A DNA stretch of 64,000 nt from Indiicoccus explosivorum (GCF_002167005.1 NZ_NHTN01000026.1:1-64000), one strand, 5' to 3'; counted from the first letter of the stretch, positions 30,101 through 39,378 are shown. Numbers and translations are program-made. Notes: generated by a model not told the origin, from the letters alone.

Positions 30101-30121
30101 AAAAAGCCGCCTGATGGGCAG
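30101..30121 (-). terminator. Intrinsic terminator at the end of the pilus locus
   Basis: Minus strand: AGCTGCC, CATCA, GGCGGCT then TTTTTTT. It lies about 215 bp after the prepilin-peptidase stop, beyond a palindromic repeat. The remaining bases of the 29980-30336 gap hold no gene. Confidence 0.75.
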
Positions 30122-30189
30122 CTGGAAGAAGGAAAAAAGAATTTTAGCAATGTGCCCTCCGGGCTTGTGAAACGTCCGTTCCAGGCGGA

Positions 30190-30280
30190 CGCTTTCCGCG
30201 GGGCGGTCCGCGAGCCGCTTCGGTCGCTCTGCGACCTGCAGGGTCTCGCCTGGACCGCCGTTTCCGCAGGAGTCGCCGCC
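30190..30280 (+). repeat. Palindromic intergenic element, copy at pilus/maf junction
   Basis: CGCTTTCCGCGG, GAGCCGCTTCGG, CTGCAGGGTCTC and TTTCCGCAGGAGTCG in the canonical order. GGCGGTCC and GGACCGCC arms pair. It closely resembles the 25809-25894 copy (both have CGGTCCGCGAGCCGCTTCGG). Confidence 0.88.
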
Positions 30281-30336
30281 TGTCGCTTCCGTTTCATTGA
30301 TGTACGTCTATTCTTCTTCCATCAGTCAATAATAAT

Positions 30337-31089
30337 TCACCATAGTCCGATGTAGGCAGCAATCATCCGCTCGCCCCAGAAGTAGACGATGACGGCGGCG
30401 AGGGCGATCCACGGGCCGAACGGGATCGGGGTTTTGCGGCCCTGGTTTGTCGCCGCGAGCTGGATCACGCCGGCGACTGCGCCGATGAACGACGCGAGGA
30501 ACAGCGTGAGCAGCGTCCCGTACGTGCCGAGGACGAGCCCGATGACGAAGAACAGTTTGATGTCGCCGCCGCCCATGCCGCCTTTCGACACGATGGCGAT
30601 GAGCAATAAAAGACCGAAGCCGACCGCTGCACCGACGAGCGCGTCCCACCAAGGATCGAGTGGGATGAACAGGCGGAGTCCGAGCAGCACCGCCCCGAGC
30701 GGCAGCAGCACTTTATCCGGGATGAGCATATAGGCGATATCCGAAACGGTGATAATGACGAGCAGCGACAAAAACAGCACGGCGACGAAAAACTCAGGCG
30801 AAAAGCCGAACTGGACGTACGCCAAAGCGAACAGCACGGCCGTCATGAATTCCATGAACGGATACACCCAGCGGATCTTCTCGCCGCACGACCGGCACTT
30901 GCCGCGGAGCGCGAGGAACGACAGCACGGGCACGAGATCCCCCGCCGTCAGCCGCCGGTCACATGTCGTGCAGTGCGACGGCGGGAACGCGATCGACTCG
31001 CCGACCGGAATGCGGAGACCCGCCACGTTATAGAATGATCCGAAAACAAGTCCGAATACGAATACGAACGATACAATAGCGATTTCCAT
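30337..31089 (-). CDS. pilD: Type 4 prepilin peptidase (PilD/ComC)
   Basis: Polytopic membrane aspartyl protease that cleaves and N-methylates prepilins. 250 residues from ATG 31089 (AAAGGTG upstream). The zinc-type tetracysteine cluster CTTCDRR...CRSCGEK marks the methylation domain. The two catalytic aspartates are in VSDIAYMLIPD and GMGGGDIKLF. It occupies the position of B. subtilis comC and should process the major pilin and three minor prepilins upstream, and perhaps competence pseudopilins encoded elsewhere. Confidence 0.97.
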   Translation of the reverse strand: MEIAIVSFVFVFGLVFGSFYNVAGLRIPVGESIAFPPSHCTTCDRRLTAGDLVPVLSFLALRGKCRSCGEKIRWVYPFMEFMTAVLFALAYVQFGFSPEFFVAVLFLSLLVIITVSDIAYMLIPDKVLLPLGAVLLGLRLFIPLDPWWDALVGAAVGFGLLLLIAIVSKGGMGGGDIKLFFVIGLVLGTYGTLLTLFLASFIGAVAGVIQLAATNQGRKTPIPFGPWIALAAVIVYFWGERMIAAYIGLW

Positions 31090-31103
31090 AAGAGTACACA
31101 CCT

Positions 31104-31132
31104 TTTAAAAAAGACCGGCGAGCGCCGGTCTT
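31104..31132 (-). terminator. Terminator/attenuator between pilO and pilD
   Basis: Minus strand AAGACCGGCGCTCGCCGGTCTTTTTT: an 11-bp perfect stem overlapping the pilO stop codon and followed by TTTTTT, only 15 bp upstream of the pilD start. Confidence 0.88.
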
Positions 31133-31811
31133 AGTCGTTATTTAAGTCTGTGCCATCGTTCATCGGCAGCGGGTTCAGCTTCGCGGCCGGTGATGGCGCG
31201 TCCACTTGTGGGGCGGCTTCTTCGAGTGCCACGAGATCCGGGCGGTAGAACGCCGAGAAGCTGAGCGTCACATCCATCGGTTCGAATTCGGACGCCGTCT
31301 CCAGCTGCTCTTCATAGGAAGAGAACTCGATGCCGTCGACGATTAAGATGCGCTCCATCTTTTCGATTTCCGTGATGAATTCCGCGATATCCGCGTAATT
31401 ATCCGCTGTAAACGTAACGCTTGTCGTCAGTGCTTCGATCTTTTCGACCCCCTCAGCAGGCGCCAGCACCTCGAACGGGCCTTGCGCAAACTCGACTGAG
31501 TTGATAACCGTCTCCGACATCACTTCCGCCTGCTCGATCTGCAGGAGGACGCGGTCGGCGAGCGGTTCGACCGGCACTTGCTGCTGGAGGAGGCGCGCAC
31601 TGACCGGTTCCGTATTCGGAATCGCCGCGAGCTGCGCTTCAAGCGCGATGACCACTTCCCGCTCGGATTCGAGCGTTTGTTCCGCCGTCACACGTGCGTC
31701 ACGCGCCGGCTTGTACATCATGAAGTAGGAGTAGGCGGCAACGCCGAGGAGCAGGATCAGCGACAGCACGATGAGCCCTTTTTCTTTCTGGCTTTTTGTC
31801 AGGCTAGTCAT
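31131..31811 (-). CDS. pilO: Type IV pilus inner-membrane protein PilO-like
   Basis: 226 residues: short cytoplasmic start, one membrane helix (GLIVLSLILLLGVAAYSYFM), a coiled coil (about 35-60, EQTLESEREVVIALEAQLAA) and a ferredoxin-like extracytoplasmic domain. PilO pairs with PilN to link the cytoplasmic PilM-PilB platform to the pilus. It overlaps pilN by eight bases. No PilP or secretin PilQ follows, as expected for a Gram-positive. Confidence 0.88.
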   Translation of the reverse strand: MTSLTKSQKEKGLIVLSLILLLGVAAYSYFMMYKPARDARVTAEQTLESEREVVIALEAQLAAIPNTEPVSARLLQQQVPVEPLADRVLLQIEQAEVMSETVINSVEFAQGPFEVLAPAEGVEKIEALTTSVTFTADNYADIAEFITEIEKMERILIVDGIEFSSYEEQLETASEFEPMDVTLSFSAFYRPDLVALEEAAPQVDAPSPAAKLNPLPMNDGTDLNND

Positions 31812-32532
31812 TCGCTGTCACCGCCCCTTCCGCTGTTTCCGTTACATCCGCCGGTTCTTCTTCAGGTGCTTCTTCTGCAGGCGCATCCGCCGGCGGTGTT
31901 TCTCCGGCCGGTGTCTCAACCGGCTGAGCGACCGGTGTTTCCGCGGCGCCTTCAGCTGGGATGCGGTCATCGGTGAACGTCAGTTCATACGAAGCGACGT
32001 AGCGCGGAAGGACGAGCGTCGCATCTTCATCCATTCCTTCTTCCTCTTCGCCGACTTCTTCTCCCTGCACGGAAAGAAGGGACGCGTCGGAGAGCAGTTC
32101 CGAGTTTTTCAAGTGAGTCAGATAAAACGCCGCTTCCCGCGTATTATCGAACTGTACTTCCAGCGTCGCCGTGTTCGGCCCGGCGAACGAATAGCTGACG
32201 AAGAATCCGCGTTCCGGCAGCAACGACGCAAGTTCCGCTAATAACGGCACCGTATCGTACTGGTAGTCCTGCGCCCACATGACGGTAGCGGCGAGCTGCT
32301 GTTCTTCATTCAGTCCGGAGCGCGCTGCAATCAGATCGCGCAGTTCCGCCTGCAGCGCAGCAGTCTCTGCGCTTTCCGCCTGGAGGGCCTGCTGCCGATT
32401 TTCTTCGCCGTTCGTCATGAAGAACAGCGTGATCCAGATGAGGAGCGCCGCCAGAAGGATGGAAGCGGCGGCGATGACGACGGCCGGCCGGTCCCGCTCT
32501 TTCTGCGGCAGAAGATTAATGTCGACGAGCAT
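31804..32532 (-). CDS. pilN: Type IV pilus assembly protein PilN-like
   Basis: 242 residues. Starts MLVDINLLPQKERDRP, the PilN motif by which it binds PilM, then one membrane helix (VIAAASILLAALLIWITLFF), a coiled coil and an extracytoplasmic domain. The last ~45 residues are a Pro/Ala/Glu-rich acidic tail, longer than typical for the family and probably exposed outside the membrane. Confidence 0.9.
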   Translation of the reverse strand: MLVDINLLPQKERDRPAVVIAAASILLAALLIWITLFFMTNGEENRQQALQAESAETAALQAELRDLIAARSGLNEEQQLAATVMWAQDYQYDTVPLLAELASLLPERGFFVSYSFAGPNTATLEVQFDNTREAAFYLTHLKNSELLSDASLLSVQGEEVGEEEEGMDEDATLVLPRYVASYELTFTDDRIPAEGAAETPVAQPVETPAGETPPADAPAEEAPEEEPADVTETAEGAVTAND

Positions 32533-32535
32533 GTG

Positions 32536-33474
32536 CTACACCTCTTTCAGCGCCAGTCCGATTGCGCGGTTGAAACGGGCGGGAACGGCGGAAGCCGAAT
32601 CGGATGGGATCGGCGTGACGACGAGCGGCGACACCGGCACCGAAAAACGGCGCTCCATCAGTTCCTTGAATCCTTCCCACTCCCGGATATCGCCGTTCAC
32701 GATCACTTTCGTGACGCCGATATCTCCATTGTGCATATTATAACGGTAAAAGTTCGCGATTTTTTCCGATTCCACGTTCACGAGGGCCAGTTTTTCGGTT
32801 TCATCTTCCACCATTTCCGCACTGAAATCGACATGACGCATGAACAGCGGGAAATGCTCGCCGAAGATCGACACCGTCATGGAATCGCTGTACACATCGA
32901 TGAGCATGATGTGCTCATCAGCGGAGAAACCGTGCTGCAAATAAGCGAGCCGGTAAAGCGCGAGCGGCGAAATGTCGGCCACGAGCGGCTTCATCTTCGA
33001 CTTCGCGAAGGCGTCTTCGTACTGCTTCAACACCGATTCTTTCGAAGCGATGATAATCGCTTCCGGTTCTTCCGCATTCGTTTTATAAGGGACCACATCG
33101 AACGCCGGGTCATCGAACGGCAAGAAAAGCGTCGATCCGATTTCAATGAAGAAGTGGCCTTTCAGCTCATCCGTCTGCACGTCCCGTGGGTACGGGACTT
33201 TGCGGATAACCACAAATTCGTCCGGTGCAAGAAACCGGACGAATTTTTTGGAGAGCTTCCAATGAACGGCCGCCTCATCCAGTACCGCCGCGAGCGCTTC
33301 AGGATCCACCACCCTGCCGCCGTCCATTACACCGGGCGGCAGCGGCAGCTCATCCGAGAAGGCGAGCCGGAGCGGTTCAACCGACTCCAGCTCGACGCAG
33401 CGGACTGCATCTTCTTCAATTGTCACCGTCATGACGCGCGTTCGGCGGTTCATGAATGAAGGTGCGAGTTTCAT
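32536..33474 (-). CDS. pilM: Type IV pilus actin-like protein PilM
   Basis: 312 residues, FtsA/PilM-type actin fold in the cytoplasm that binds the PilN N-terminus. Supporting stretches are VRFLAPDEFVVIRKVPYP, PLALYRLAYLQHGF and MLIDVYSDSMTVSIFG (phosphate-2 region, without the canonical Gly-rich pattern). Start ATG 33474 with TGGAG upstream. It lies 31 bp after the major pilin gene. Confidence 0.9.
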   Translation of the reverse strand: MKLAPSFMNRRTRVMTVTIEEDAVRCVELESVEPLRLAFSDELPLPPGVMDGGRVVDPEALAAVLDEAAVHWKLSKKFVRFLAPDEFVVIRKVPYPRDVQTDELKGHFFIEIGSTLFLPFDDPAFDVVPYKTNAEEPEAIIIASKESVLKQYEDAFAKSKMKPLVADISPLALYRLAYLQHGFSADEHIMLIDVYSDSMTVSIFGEHFPLFMRHVDFSAEMVEDETEKLALVNVESEKIANFYRYNMHNGDIGVTKVIVNGDIREWEGFKELMERRFSVPVSPLVVTPIPSDSASAVPARFNRAIGLALKEV

Positions 33475-33505
33475 GGGATCAACTCCATGTTAGGCATTTG
33501 AGAAA

Positions 33506-33952
33506 TTAATTTGCAGTGAAGTAAGCATCAATTTGAGCAGCTGTTAAGTTTCCTAGTTGATTATTAGTCAAGGTTGGAAATGCATAAGTTCCTTGCGGAG
33601 TAGTAACTGTAGCAGTAATTGTGTTTCCTGCCGCTGCTTTTGTAACAGTTGCTGCAGTAACATTACCCGGATCATCAAGGTAAGGTCCTAACACATTCTG
33701 AGCAGCTGTGGCACTACCAATTGCGGCAATTGCACCGTCAGGAGAACCAGTTTCTGTGTAGTATAAGCTGGCAGCCGAAAGAACATTCTGTACGTCAGCA
33801 CGAGCTGCGTTATGGCGGCTATTCTCAATAATGTTCCCAATGGCTGGAATTGCAATCGCAGCAATGATGGCCAAAATGACGATGACGGCGAGAAGCTCGA
33901 TCAGTGTGAGACCTTTTTCGTTTTTCAGTCTCTTTTGAAGCAGTTTTTTCAT
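33506..33952 (-). CDS. pilA: Major type IV pilin (PilA-like)
   Basis: 148-residue prepilin. The leader MKKLLQKRLKNEKG is followed by the cleavage site G|LTLIELLAVIVILAIIAAIA, with Glu+5, then a Thr/Ala-rich globular domain without cysteines. ATG 33952 is eight bases from GGAGG; the earlier ATG (33958) is too close to it. The gene and its upstream region are visibly AT-richer than the pilus genes around it. It has its own strong promoter, in keeping with high expression of the major subunit. Substrate of PilD. Confidence 0.95.
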   Translation of the reverse strand: MKKLLQKRLKNEKGLTLIELLAVIVILAIIAAIAIPAIGNIIENSRHNAARADVQNVLSAASLYYTETGSPDGAIAAIGSATAAQNVLGPYLDDPGNVTAATVTKAAAGNTITATVTTPQGTYAFPTLTNNQLGNLTAAQIDAYFTAN

Positions 33953-34005
33953 TCCCATTTCCTCCTCAAATTTTCTAAATTTTTAGTACTTTTCAGTACA
34001 ACTTG

Positions 34006-34033
34006 ATTATATCAAATGATTCACGAAGCGCAA
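34006..34033 (-). promoter_or_regulatory. Strong extended -10 promoter of the major pilin
   Basis: Minus strand: TTGCGC (34028-34033), 16-bp spacer, TGATATAAT (extended -10, TATAAT at 34006-34011). It lies in an AT-rich gap between pilC and the pilin gene. Confidence 0.75.
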
Positions 34034-34086
34034 GCCCTTTTTGAATAATTTTCTCTATTTTTTTAGAAAAAAAGGTTAATTATTTA

Positions 34087-35298
34087 TTACATCTTGTCTA
34101 TGTTCTCGAACATCTCGAACATCGGCATCATGATGGCTAGGACTATAGTTCCTACCAACGTGGCCAAAAAGACAATCATGAGCGGTTCGATGAGCGCTTT
34201 CAGGCGCTCAGTCTCCGCTTCGACTTCCTTTTCGTAGAATTCGGCGACTTTTGACAGCATGTGATCGAGCGCGCCGGTCGATTCCCCGATGGCGATCATG
34301 TGCGGGATGAGCGGCGGGAACGCCCAGTGGTTTTTCATCGGCTCGGTCATGGAGCCCCCTTTATGGAGCGACTCGCGCGATTCGCGGATGACTTTCGCCA
34401 TCACTTCGTTGCCGACGACTTTCTCGACCATCGACATCGCCTGGAGAATCGGCACAGAACTTGTGAACAGTGAACTGAGCGAGCGCATCATGCGGGCGAG
34501 CGCCGATTTTTTCAGGATTTTGCCGAATATGGGCATGCGCAGCAGGAACGTGTCGATCGCCATTTTCCCTTGCGGCGTCCGCTTCAGCATGGCGATAGCG
34601 ACGACCACGCCGACGACCGTCAGCATGACGAGGTACCAGTACTGCTGGACGACTTCGCTCGCGCCCATGACGAACCGGGTGATGGCCGGCAGTTCGCCGC
34701 CGAAGTCGTTGAACATGTCGACGAACATCGGCACGATCGACGTCAGCAGGAAAATGACGACGCCGATGGCGAGGACGCCGACGACTGCTGGGTACGTCAT
34801 TGCGGAAATGACTTTCTGCCGCGTCTGGTACGCTTTGTCGTAATGGATGGCGAGCCGGTCGAGCGCTTCGTCGATGTTCCCGGACATTTCGCCCGCTTTC
34901 AATAAATTCAGCGTCAGCGGTTCGAAGATTTTCGGATGCTTCGCAAAGGCATCGGATAGCGAATTCCCTTTCCTCAGGTCTTCACTTGCCGAATGGAGCG
35001 CTTTCTGCAGCCCCTTCGATTCGACTTGCTGCGACAAGATTTCGATGGCGTTGACGATCGTCACGCCGGCCCGCATGAGCGTCGCGAACTGGCGCAGGAA
35101 CATGATGAACTGGTCGCGTTTGACGGGCGCGCCGATTTGGATGTCCTTATGGAGCGCCGTCTCTTTCGCTTCCCGGATGTCGGTGACCCGGATGCCTTGA
35201 CCGCGCAGCTGCTCGACCGCCACACGCCGGTTGTCGGCGGCGATGACGCCCGCCCGGACGCGTTTGTGGTCGCGCCCTTCATACTGGAATCGCGCCAT
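34087..35298 (-). CDS. pilC: Type IV pilus platform protein PilC
   Basis: 403 residues, polytopic inner-membrane platform on which PilB and PilT act. Two T2SSF domains are seen: around 70-195 (QFATLMRAGVTIVNAIEIL, then LLKAGEMSGNIDEALDRLA) and around 275-400 (SLSSLFTSSVPILQAMSMV, MIAIGESTGALDHML). Three membrane helices follow the usual pattern. SD GGGGAGGAATAAT precedes ATG 35298, one base after pilT. Confidence 0.96.
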   Translation of the reverse strand: MARFQYEGRDHKRVRAGVIAADNRRVAVEQLRGQGIRVTDIREAKETALHKDIQIGAPVKRDQFIMFLRQFATLMRAGVTIVNAIEILSQQVESKGLQKALHSASEDLRKGNSLSDAFAKHPKIFEPLTLNLLKAGEMSGNIDEALDRLAIHYDKAYQTRQKVISAMTYPAVVGVLAIGVVIFLLTSIVPMFVDMFNDFGGELPAITRFVMGASEVVQQYWYLVMLTVVGVVVAIAMLKRTPQGKMAIDTFLLRMPIFGKILKKSALARMMRSLSSLFTSSVPILQAMSMVEKVVGNEVMAKVIRESRESLHKGGSMTEPMKNHWAFPPLIPHMIAIGESTGALDHMLSKVAEFYEKEVEAETERLKALIEPLMIVFLATLVGTIVLAIMMPMFEMFENIDKM

Positions 35299-35299
35299 A

Positions 35300-36364
35300 T
35301 TATTCCTCCCCTTCCAAATACGGCTGGGCGGTCTGCCGCGTGATCAGGCCGCGCGTCAACAGTTCCTGTACGCTCGTCGACATCATATGCATGCCCATCG
35401 CCCGGTTCGTCATGATGACGTTCGGAATCTGGTGCACTTTTTCTGTGCGGATGAGGTTGGCGATTGCCGGATTGTTGATCATGATCTCGGTCGCCGCGCG
35501 CCTTCCCCGCCCGTCGACGGTTGGCAACAGCCGCTGCGAGATGACCGCTTTCAGTGTGCCGCCGAGCTGCGTCCGCACTTGCGACTGCTGCGCGCTCGGG
35601 AACACGTCGATGATCCGCTCGATCGTCGATGCGGCGCTCGATGTGTGGAGCGTCGCGAATACCAAGTGGCCGGTCTCAGCCGCCGTGATGGCGGTCGAGA
35701 TCGTCTCCAAGTCCCGCATTTCGCCGACGAGGATGACGTCCGGATCCTGCCGGAGCGCCGCGCGCAGACCGTTCGCGAACGACTGCGTATCGAAGCCGAC
35801 TTCCCGCTGGTCGATGATCGACGAGCCGTGCCGGTGTAGATACTCGATCGGGTCTTCGAGCGTGATGATGTGCTTCGACAGTTCGTCATTGATGTGGCGT
35901 ATCATGGCGGCGAGCGTCGTCGATTTCCCGGAACCGGTCGGACCCGTGACGAGGATGAGCCCCTGGTGCGTTTCCGCCAGTGTCTTCAGCACTTGCGGCA
36001 TCTGAAGCTGTTCGACGGTCGGGATTTCGCTCGGGATCGTCCGGAACGCGTGCGACATGGAGCCGCGCTGATGGAACGTGTTGACCCGGAAGCGTCCTTT
36101 GCCGGCGACCGCGTACGAATAGTCCATCTCGCCGCGCTCGGTGAAAGCGTCCCACATCTTCTCAGGCAAAATCTGACGGGCGATCTCTTCCGATAGTTCA
36201 GGCGTGACGGGCTGTTCCCCGTAGCGCTTCAGCTGGCCGTGCACCCGGAAGATCGGCGGCACGCCGACCGTGATGTGGATGTCGGACGTCCCGAGGTCGG
36301 ACGCCGCGCCCAGCAATTCATCAATATCCAGTTTCTTCTGAACTTGCTCAATCGGCGATTGCAA
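35300..36364 (-). CDS. pilT: Type IV pilus retraction ATPase PilT
   Basis: 354 residues. Walker A GPTGSGKSTTLAAMIRHIN, Asp box around ITLEDPIEYLH, Walker B VILVGEMRDLETI, His box in HLVFATLHTSSA, and the AIANLIRTEKVHQI motif that corresponds to the AIRNLIRE retraction signature. Its presence predicts retractile pili and possibly twitching. It starts with TTG at 36364 inside the end of pilB (GAGGTG seven bases upstream). Confidence 0.96.
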   Translation of the reverse strand: MQSPIEQVQKKLDIDELLGAASDLGTSDIHITVGVPPIFRVHGQLKRYGEQPVTPELSEEIARQILPEKMWDAFTERGEMDYSYAVAGKGRFRVNTFHQRGSMSHAFRTIPSEIPTVEQLQMPQVLKTLAETHQGLILVTGPTGSGKSTTLAAMIRHINDELSKHIITLEDPIEYLHRHGSSIIDQREVGFDTQSFANGLRAALRQDPDVILVGEMRDLETISTAITAAETGHLVFATLHTSSAASTIERIIDVFPSAQQSQVRTQLGGTLKAVISQRLLPTVDGRGRRAATEIMINNPAIANLIRTEKVHQIPNVIMTNRAMGMHMMSTSVQELLTRGLITRQTAQPYLEGEE

Positions 36365-38006
36365 CGCGCAGCACCTCTTCCGTAGTCGTAATGCCTTCCT
36401 GGACTTTCATGAGCCCGTCGTCGATGAGGAAAATCGTTCCGTCCTGGATCGCGATTTTGCGGATGTCCGCCGCCGATCCGCCGGCGTTGATGACCGATTT
36501 CATTTCATCCGTCACGACGAGCACTTCGTGGATCGCCATCCGGCCTTTGTAGCCGGACATGTTGCATTGCGGGCAGCCGGCGCCCCGGACGATTTCGTTG
36601 ATCTCCAGCCCGCGCTTGGCGAAGATTTCCCGCTCGCGCACGGTCGGTTCGTGCACTTCCCGGCAGTCACGGCATACGCGCCGGATGAGGCGCTGCGCGA
36701 CGACCGCGTTGAGGGATGCCGTCACGAGGAACGGTTCGACACCCATGTCCATGAGCCGCGTGACCGAGGCGATCGAGTCGTTCGTGTGGATCGTCGACAG
36801 CACGAGGTGGCCGGTGAGCGACGCGCGGATCGCGATTTCGACCGTCTCCTTGTCCCGGATTTCCCCGACCATGACGATGTCCGGATCCTGCCGGAGGATC
36901 GACCGGAGCCCGGCGGCGAACGTCAGCCCGACGTTCGAATTCACCTGAATCTGGTTGATGCCTTCAAGCTGATACTCGACCGGGTCTTCGACGGTGATGA
37001 TGTTCACTTCTTCGTCGTTCAGTTTGCCGAGCGCCGCGTACAGCGTGGACGACTTCCCGGAACCGGTCGGGCCCGAGATGAGCACGATGCCGTTCGGTTT
37101 CTCGATTTCATTCATAAAACGCTTGAGGTTCAGCGAATTGAACCCGAGCTTCGAGATGTCGGTCAAGTTGTTGCTCAAGTCGAGGATCCGCATGACGATT
37201 TTCTCGCCGAACACGGTCGGCAGCGTCGACACCCGGAGGTCGATCGGCCGGAAGTCGACGAGCGTCTTGATGCGGCCGTCCTGCGGCACCCGGTGTTCCG
37301 TGATGTCGAGGTCCGCCATGATCTTGATGCGGGCGATGATCATGCCCTGCATGCTTTTCGGCAGCGTCCGTTCGTTGCGGAGCGTGCCGTCGATCCGGTA
37401 GCGGACGACGACCCGGTTCTCCTGCGGGTCGAGGTGCACATCGCTCGCTTTCTGCGTGACGGCATTTGACAGGAGCTGGTTGACGAGCCGGACGATTGGC
37501 GCGTCCATGTCCATCAGTTCGTCGGTCTGCTCTTTGGAGATTTCCGGCAGCTCGTCGAGCATGTCGTCGTACGATTCTTCTTCGTAGAATTTCGTGATCG
37601 TCTTCTGGATGTCGTCTTTCGCCGCGATGGACGGCTCGATCTGGAACCCGGTGATCAGCCGGAGGTCGTCGATTGAAATGACGTCCATCGGATCGGTCAT
37701 GGCGACGTACAGCTTGTCGCCTTCGGTTTTCAGCGGAACGAGCATGTTCCGCTTGGCGAATTCCTTCGGCACCACGTTGAATAAATTCGGATCGAATGGG
37801 TAGCGGAACAGCGAGACATGCGGGATGCCGAGCTGCACCTCGAGCGTCTCGATCAGCTGCTGTTCGGTGATGAGTCCCCGCTGCAGCAGCGCATCACCCA
37901 ACTTCTGGTCGTTCCCTTTGTCATCCAGCGTGTCTTTCAGCTGGGAATCCGTGATCAGTCCCTGTTCGAGGAGGATGTCCCCGAGCCGTCTCCGTATGAT
38001 CGCCAT
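36348..38006 (-). CDS. pilB: Type IV pilus assembly ATPase PilB with MshEN-like domain
   Basis: 552 residues from ATG 38006; a longer ORF to 38129 overlaps the VanW-like gene and is rejected. Residues 6-65 hold two MshEN motifs, RLGDILLEQGLITDSQLKDT and KLGDALLQRGLITEQQLIET, the c-di-GMP-binding arrangement of MshE/PilB. The linker is one residue shorter than I recall for the consensus, and the last Gln of motif 1 is Lys. Walker A is GPTGSGKSSTLYAAL, Walker B IVMVGEIRDKETV, and a tetracysteine zinc site (CRDC...CPQC) is near 435-475. It powers pilus extension. Confidence 0.96.
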   Translation of the reverse strand: MAIIRRRLGDILLEQGLITDSQLKDTLDDKGNDQKLGDALLQRGLITEQQLIETLEVQLGIPHVSLFRYPFDPNLFNVVPKEFAKRNMLVPLKTEGDKLYVAMTDPMDVISIDDLRLITGFQIEPSIAAKDDIQKTITKFYEEESYDDMLDELPEISKEQTDELMDMDAPIVRLVNQLLSNAVTQKASDVHLDPQENRVVVRYRIDGTLRNERTLPKSMQGMIIARIKIMADLDITEHRVPQDGRIKTLVDFRPIDLRVSTLPTVFGEKIVMRILDLSNNLTDISKLGFNSLNLKRFMNEIEKPNGIVLISGPTGSGKSSTLYAALGKLNDEEVNIITVEDPVEYQLEGINQIQVNSNVGLTFAAGLRSILRQDPDIVMVGEIRDKETVEIAIRASLTGHLVLSTIHTNDSIASVTRLMDMGVEPFLVTASLNAVVAQRLIRRVCRDCREVHEPTVREREIFAKRGLEINEIVRGAGCPQCNMSGYKGRMAIHEVLVVTDEMKSVINAGGSAADIRKIAIQDGTIFLIDDGLMKVQEGITTTEEVLRVAIAD

Positions 38007-38022
38007 CGTCCTGCACGTCCCT

Positions 38023-39378
38023 TCATTTCCCCTGTTGGACCAGGTTGCCCGCTTTGTCGTATTGCGGGTCTTGATCTTCATCATCGATCGGCTCTCCGTC
38101 TTTGCCGACCGGCTGTTCCGGATCGTCATCCTGGTCTGTCTCTTGGCTGTCCGGTATTCCGTCGTTATCTGTATCGGTCGTATCGGTCGTATCGGTCGTG
38201 CCGTCCGTCACTGTCCCGTCCGGATTCGTGACCGCAGTCCCCGAATCCGCCGCTTTCAGCGGATACACTTCGACGATGTGCTCCGGCAAATAGAAGTCGG
38301 TCGAGATGACGGAAGTCTCGATTTCGTTGCCTTCGCTGTCGATCACAATGCGGGTGACATCGATCCGCAGCCCGTCTTCACCGGTGTTTTTCACGTGTTT
38401 GCCGTACGTGACGAACGCCGAATATTCCTTGATGATGCGCGGTTCGACCGTTTCCGGCTTGCCGGCCGCCGCTTTGTACGTGTAGACGAGCGGGTAGCCG
38501 GTCAGCGTGACGTAAAGCGAACCGCCGGACTGCGTCGCATTCAGCGTGAACGAGCTGTCGTTCGGGTTCGTGAAGACGAAATCGATGCCGAGTTCCCGGT
38601 CGATCGCCGCTTCGAACCCGAGCGGGATGTTATCCGGCACATCCGCGCCGATCGAGCGCTGCTCGACGATGAAGTTGGTCTTCAGCACGAGGTTGTAAAG
38701 TGCCGACGCGACTTCCGTGAACGCTTCGTCGCCGATTGTGGCAAAATTGCCGTTTTCCACGACTTCCAGGAGTGAGAATGACCCGAGCGGCGCGATCTCC
38801 ATCCCGTCGATCGCTTTCGCCAGTTCAGCCGCTTCCCCTGAAACGGACGGGAAGGCGGTTTCCGCTACGAGCTCACGCGGGAAGCCGGCTTCGTCCGTGC
38901 TGATGCTCACCCGGTGCTTGCCGCTTCCGAGCGCTTCGGCCAGGACGCTGTTGATCGCCGTGACTTCTTCGTCGGTGAACGACAAGACCGGGAAATTCTG
39001 GGCCAGAAACGTCGCGGTCGCTTCTTCCGATACGCTCACATCCAAACTGTTCCGCTCACCCGTCTCGGCGGTGTGGATGCTTTCATCCAGCAGGACTTGC
39101 GCGGCATCCATCGGATAGTCCGCCACAGCGTCCTGATAGACGACCTGCAGTTTCGTGCCGGACTGCCAGCCGGCGAGGTGCTGTTCGAGCGCCACTTTCG
39201 CTTCCGATTCGGTGACGTTGGAAACGTCCAGCGTGCCGATCCGGGTGTTGTCCCCGAATTCCCGTTCCGGGAACACGAGCTTGTCGACCGCGAACGTCCC
39301 TAGGTTCGCCAGGACGTAAAAGGCGAGGGCGGATGTCGCGATGAAGGTGAAAACCCGGATAAATGCTTTGTTATTCAT
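38023..39378 (-). CDS. VanW-like exported protein of the pilus locus
   Basis: 451 residues. An N-terminal membrane anchor/signal (AFIRVFTFIATSALAFYVLA) precedes a repeat-like peptidoglycan-binding-type region. The VanW motif block follows (PLGSFSLLEVVENG..., VASALYNLVLKTNFIVEQRS, DNIPLGFEAAIDRELGIDFV), then a beta domain resembling G5. The C-terminus is Thr/Asp-rich and contains DTDNDGIPDSQETD, a thrombospondin-3-like calcium loop. Its start overlaps the stop of the upstream gene. VanW-like proteins occur in other Gram-positive pilus loci as I recall; the function is unknown. Confidence 0.82.
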   Translation of the reverse strand: MNNKAFIRVFTFIATSALAFYVLANLGTFAVDKLVFPEREFGDNTRIGTLDVSNVTESEAKVALEQHLAGWQSGTKLQVVYQDAVADYPMDAAQVLLDESIHTAETGERNSLDVSVSEEATATFLAQNFPVLSFTDEEVTAINSVLAEALGSGKHRVSISTDEAGFPRELVAETAFPSVSGEAAELAKAIDGMEIAPLGSFSLLEVVENGNFATIGDEAFTEVASALYNLVLKTNFIVEQRSIGADVPDNIPLGFEAAIDRELGIDFVFTNPNDSSFTLNATQSGGSLYVTLTGYPLVYTYKAAAGKPETVEPRIIKEYSAFVTYGKHVKNTGEDGLRIDVTRIVIDSEGNEIETSVISTDFYLPEHIVEVYPLKAADSGTAVTNPDGTVTDGTTDTTDTTDTDNDGIPDSQETDQDDDPEQPVGKDGEPIDDEDQDPQYDKAGNLVQQGK

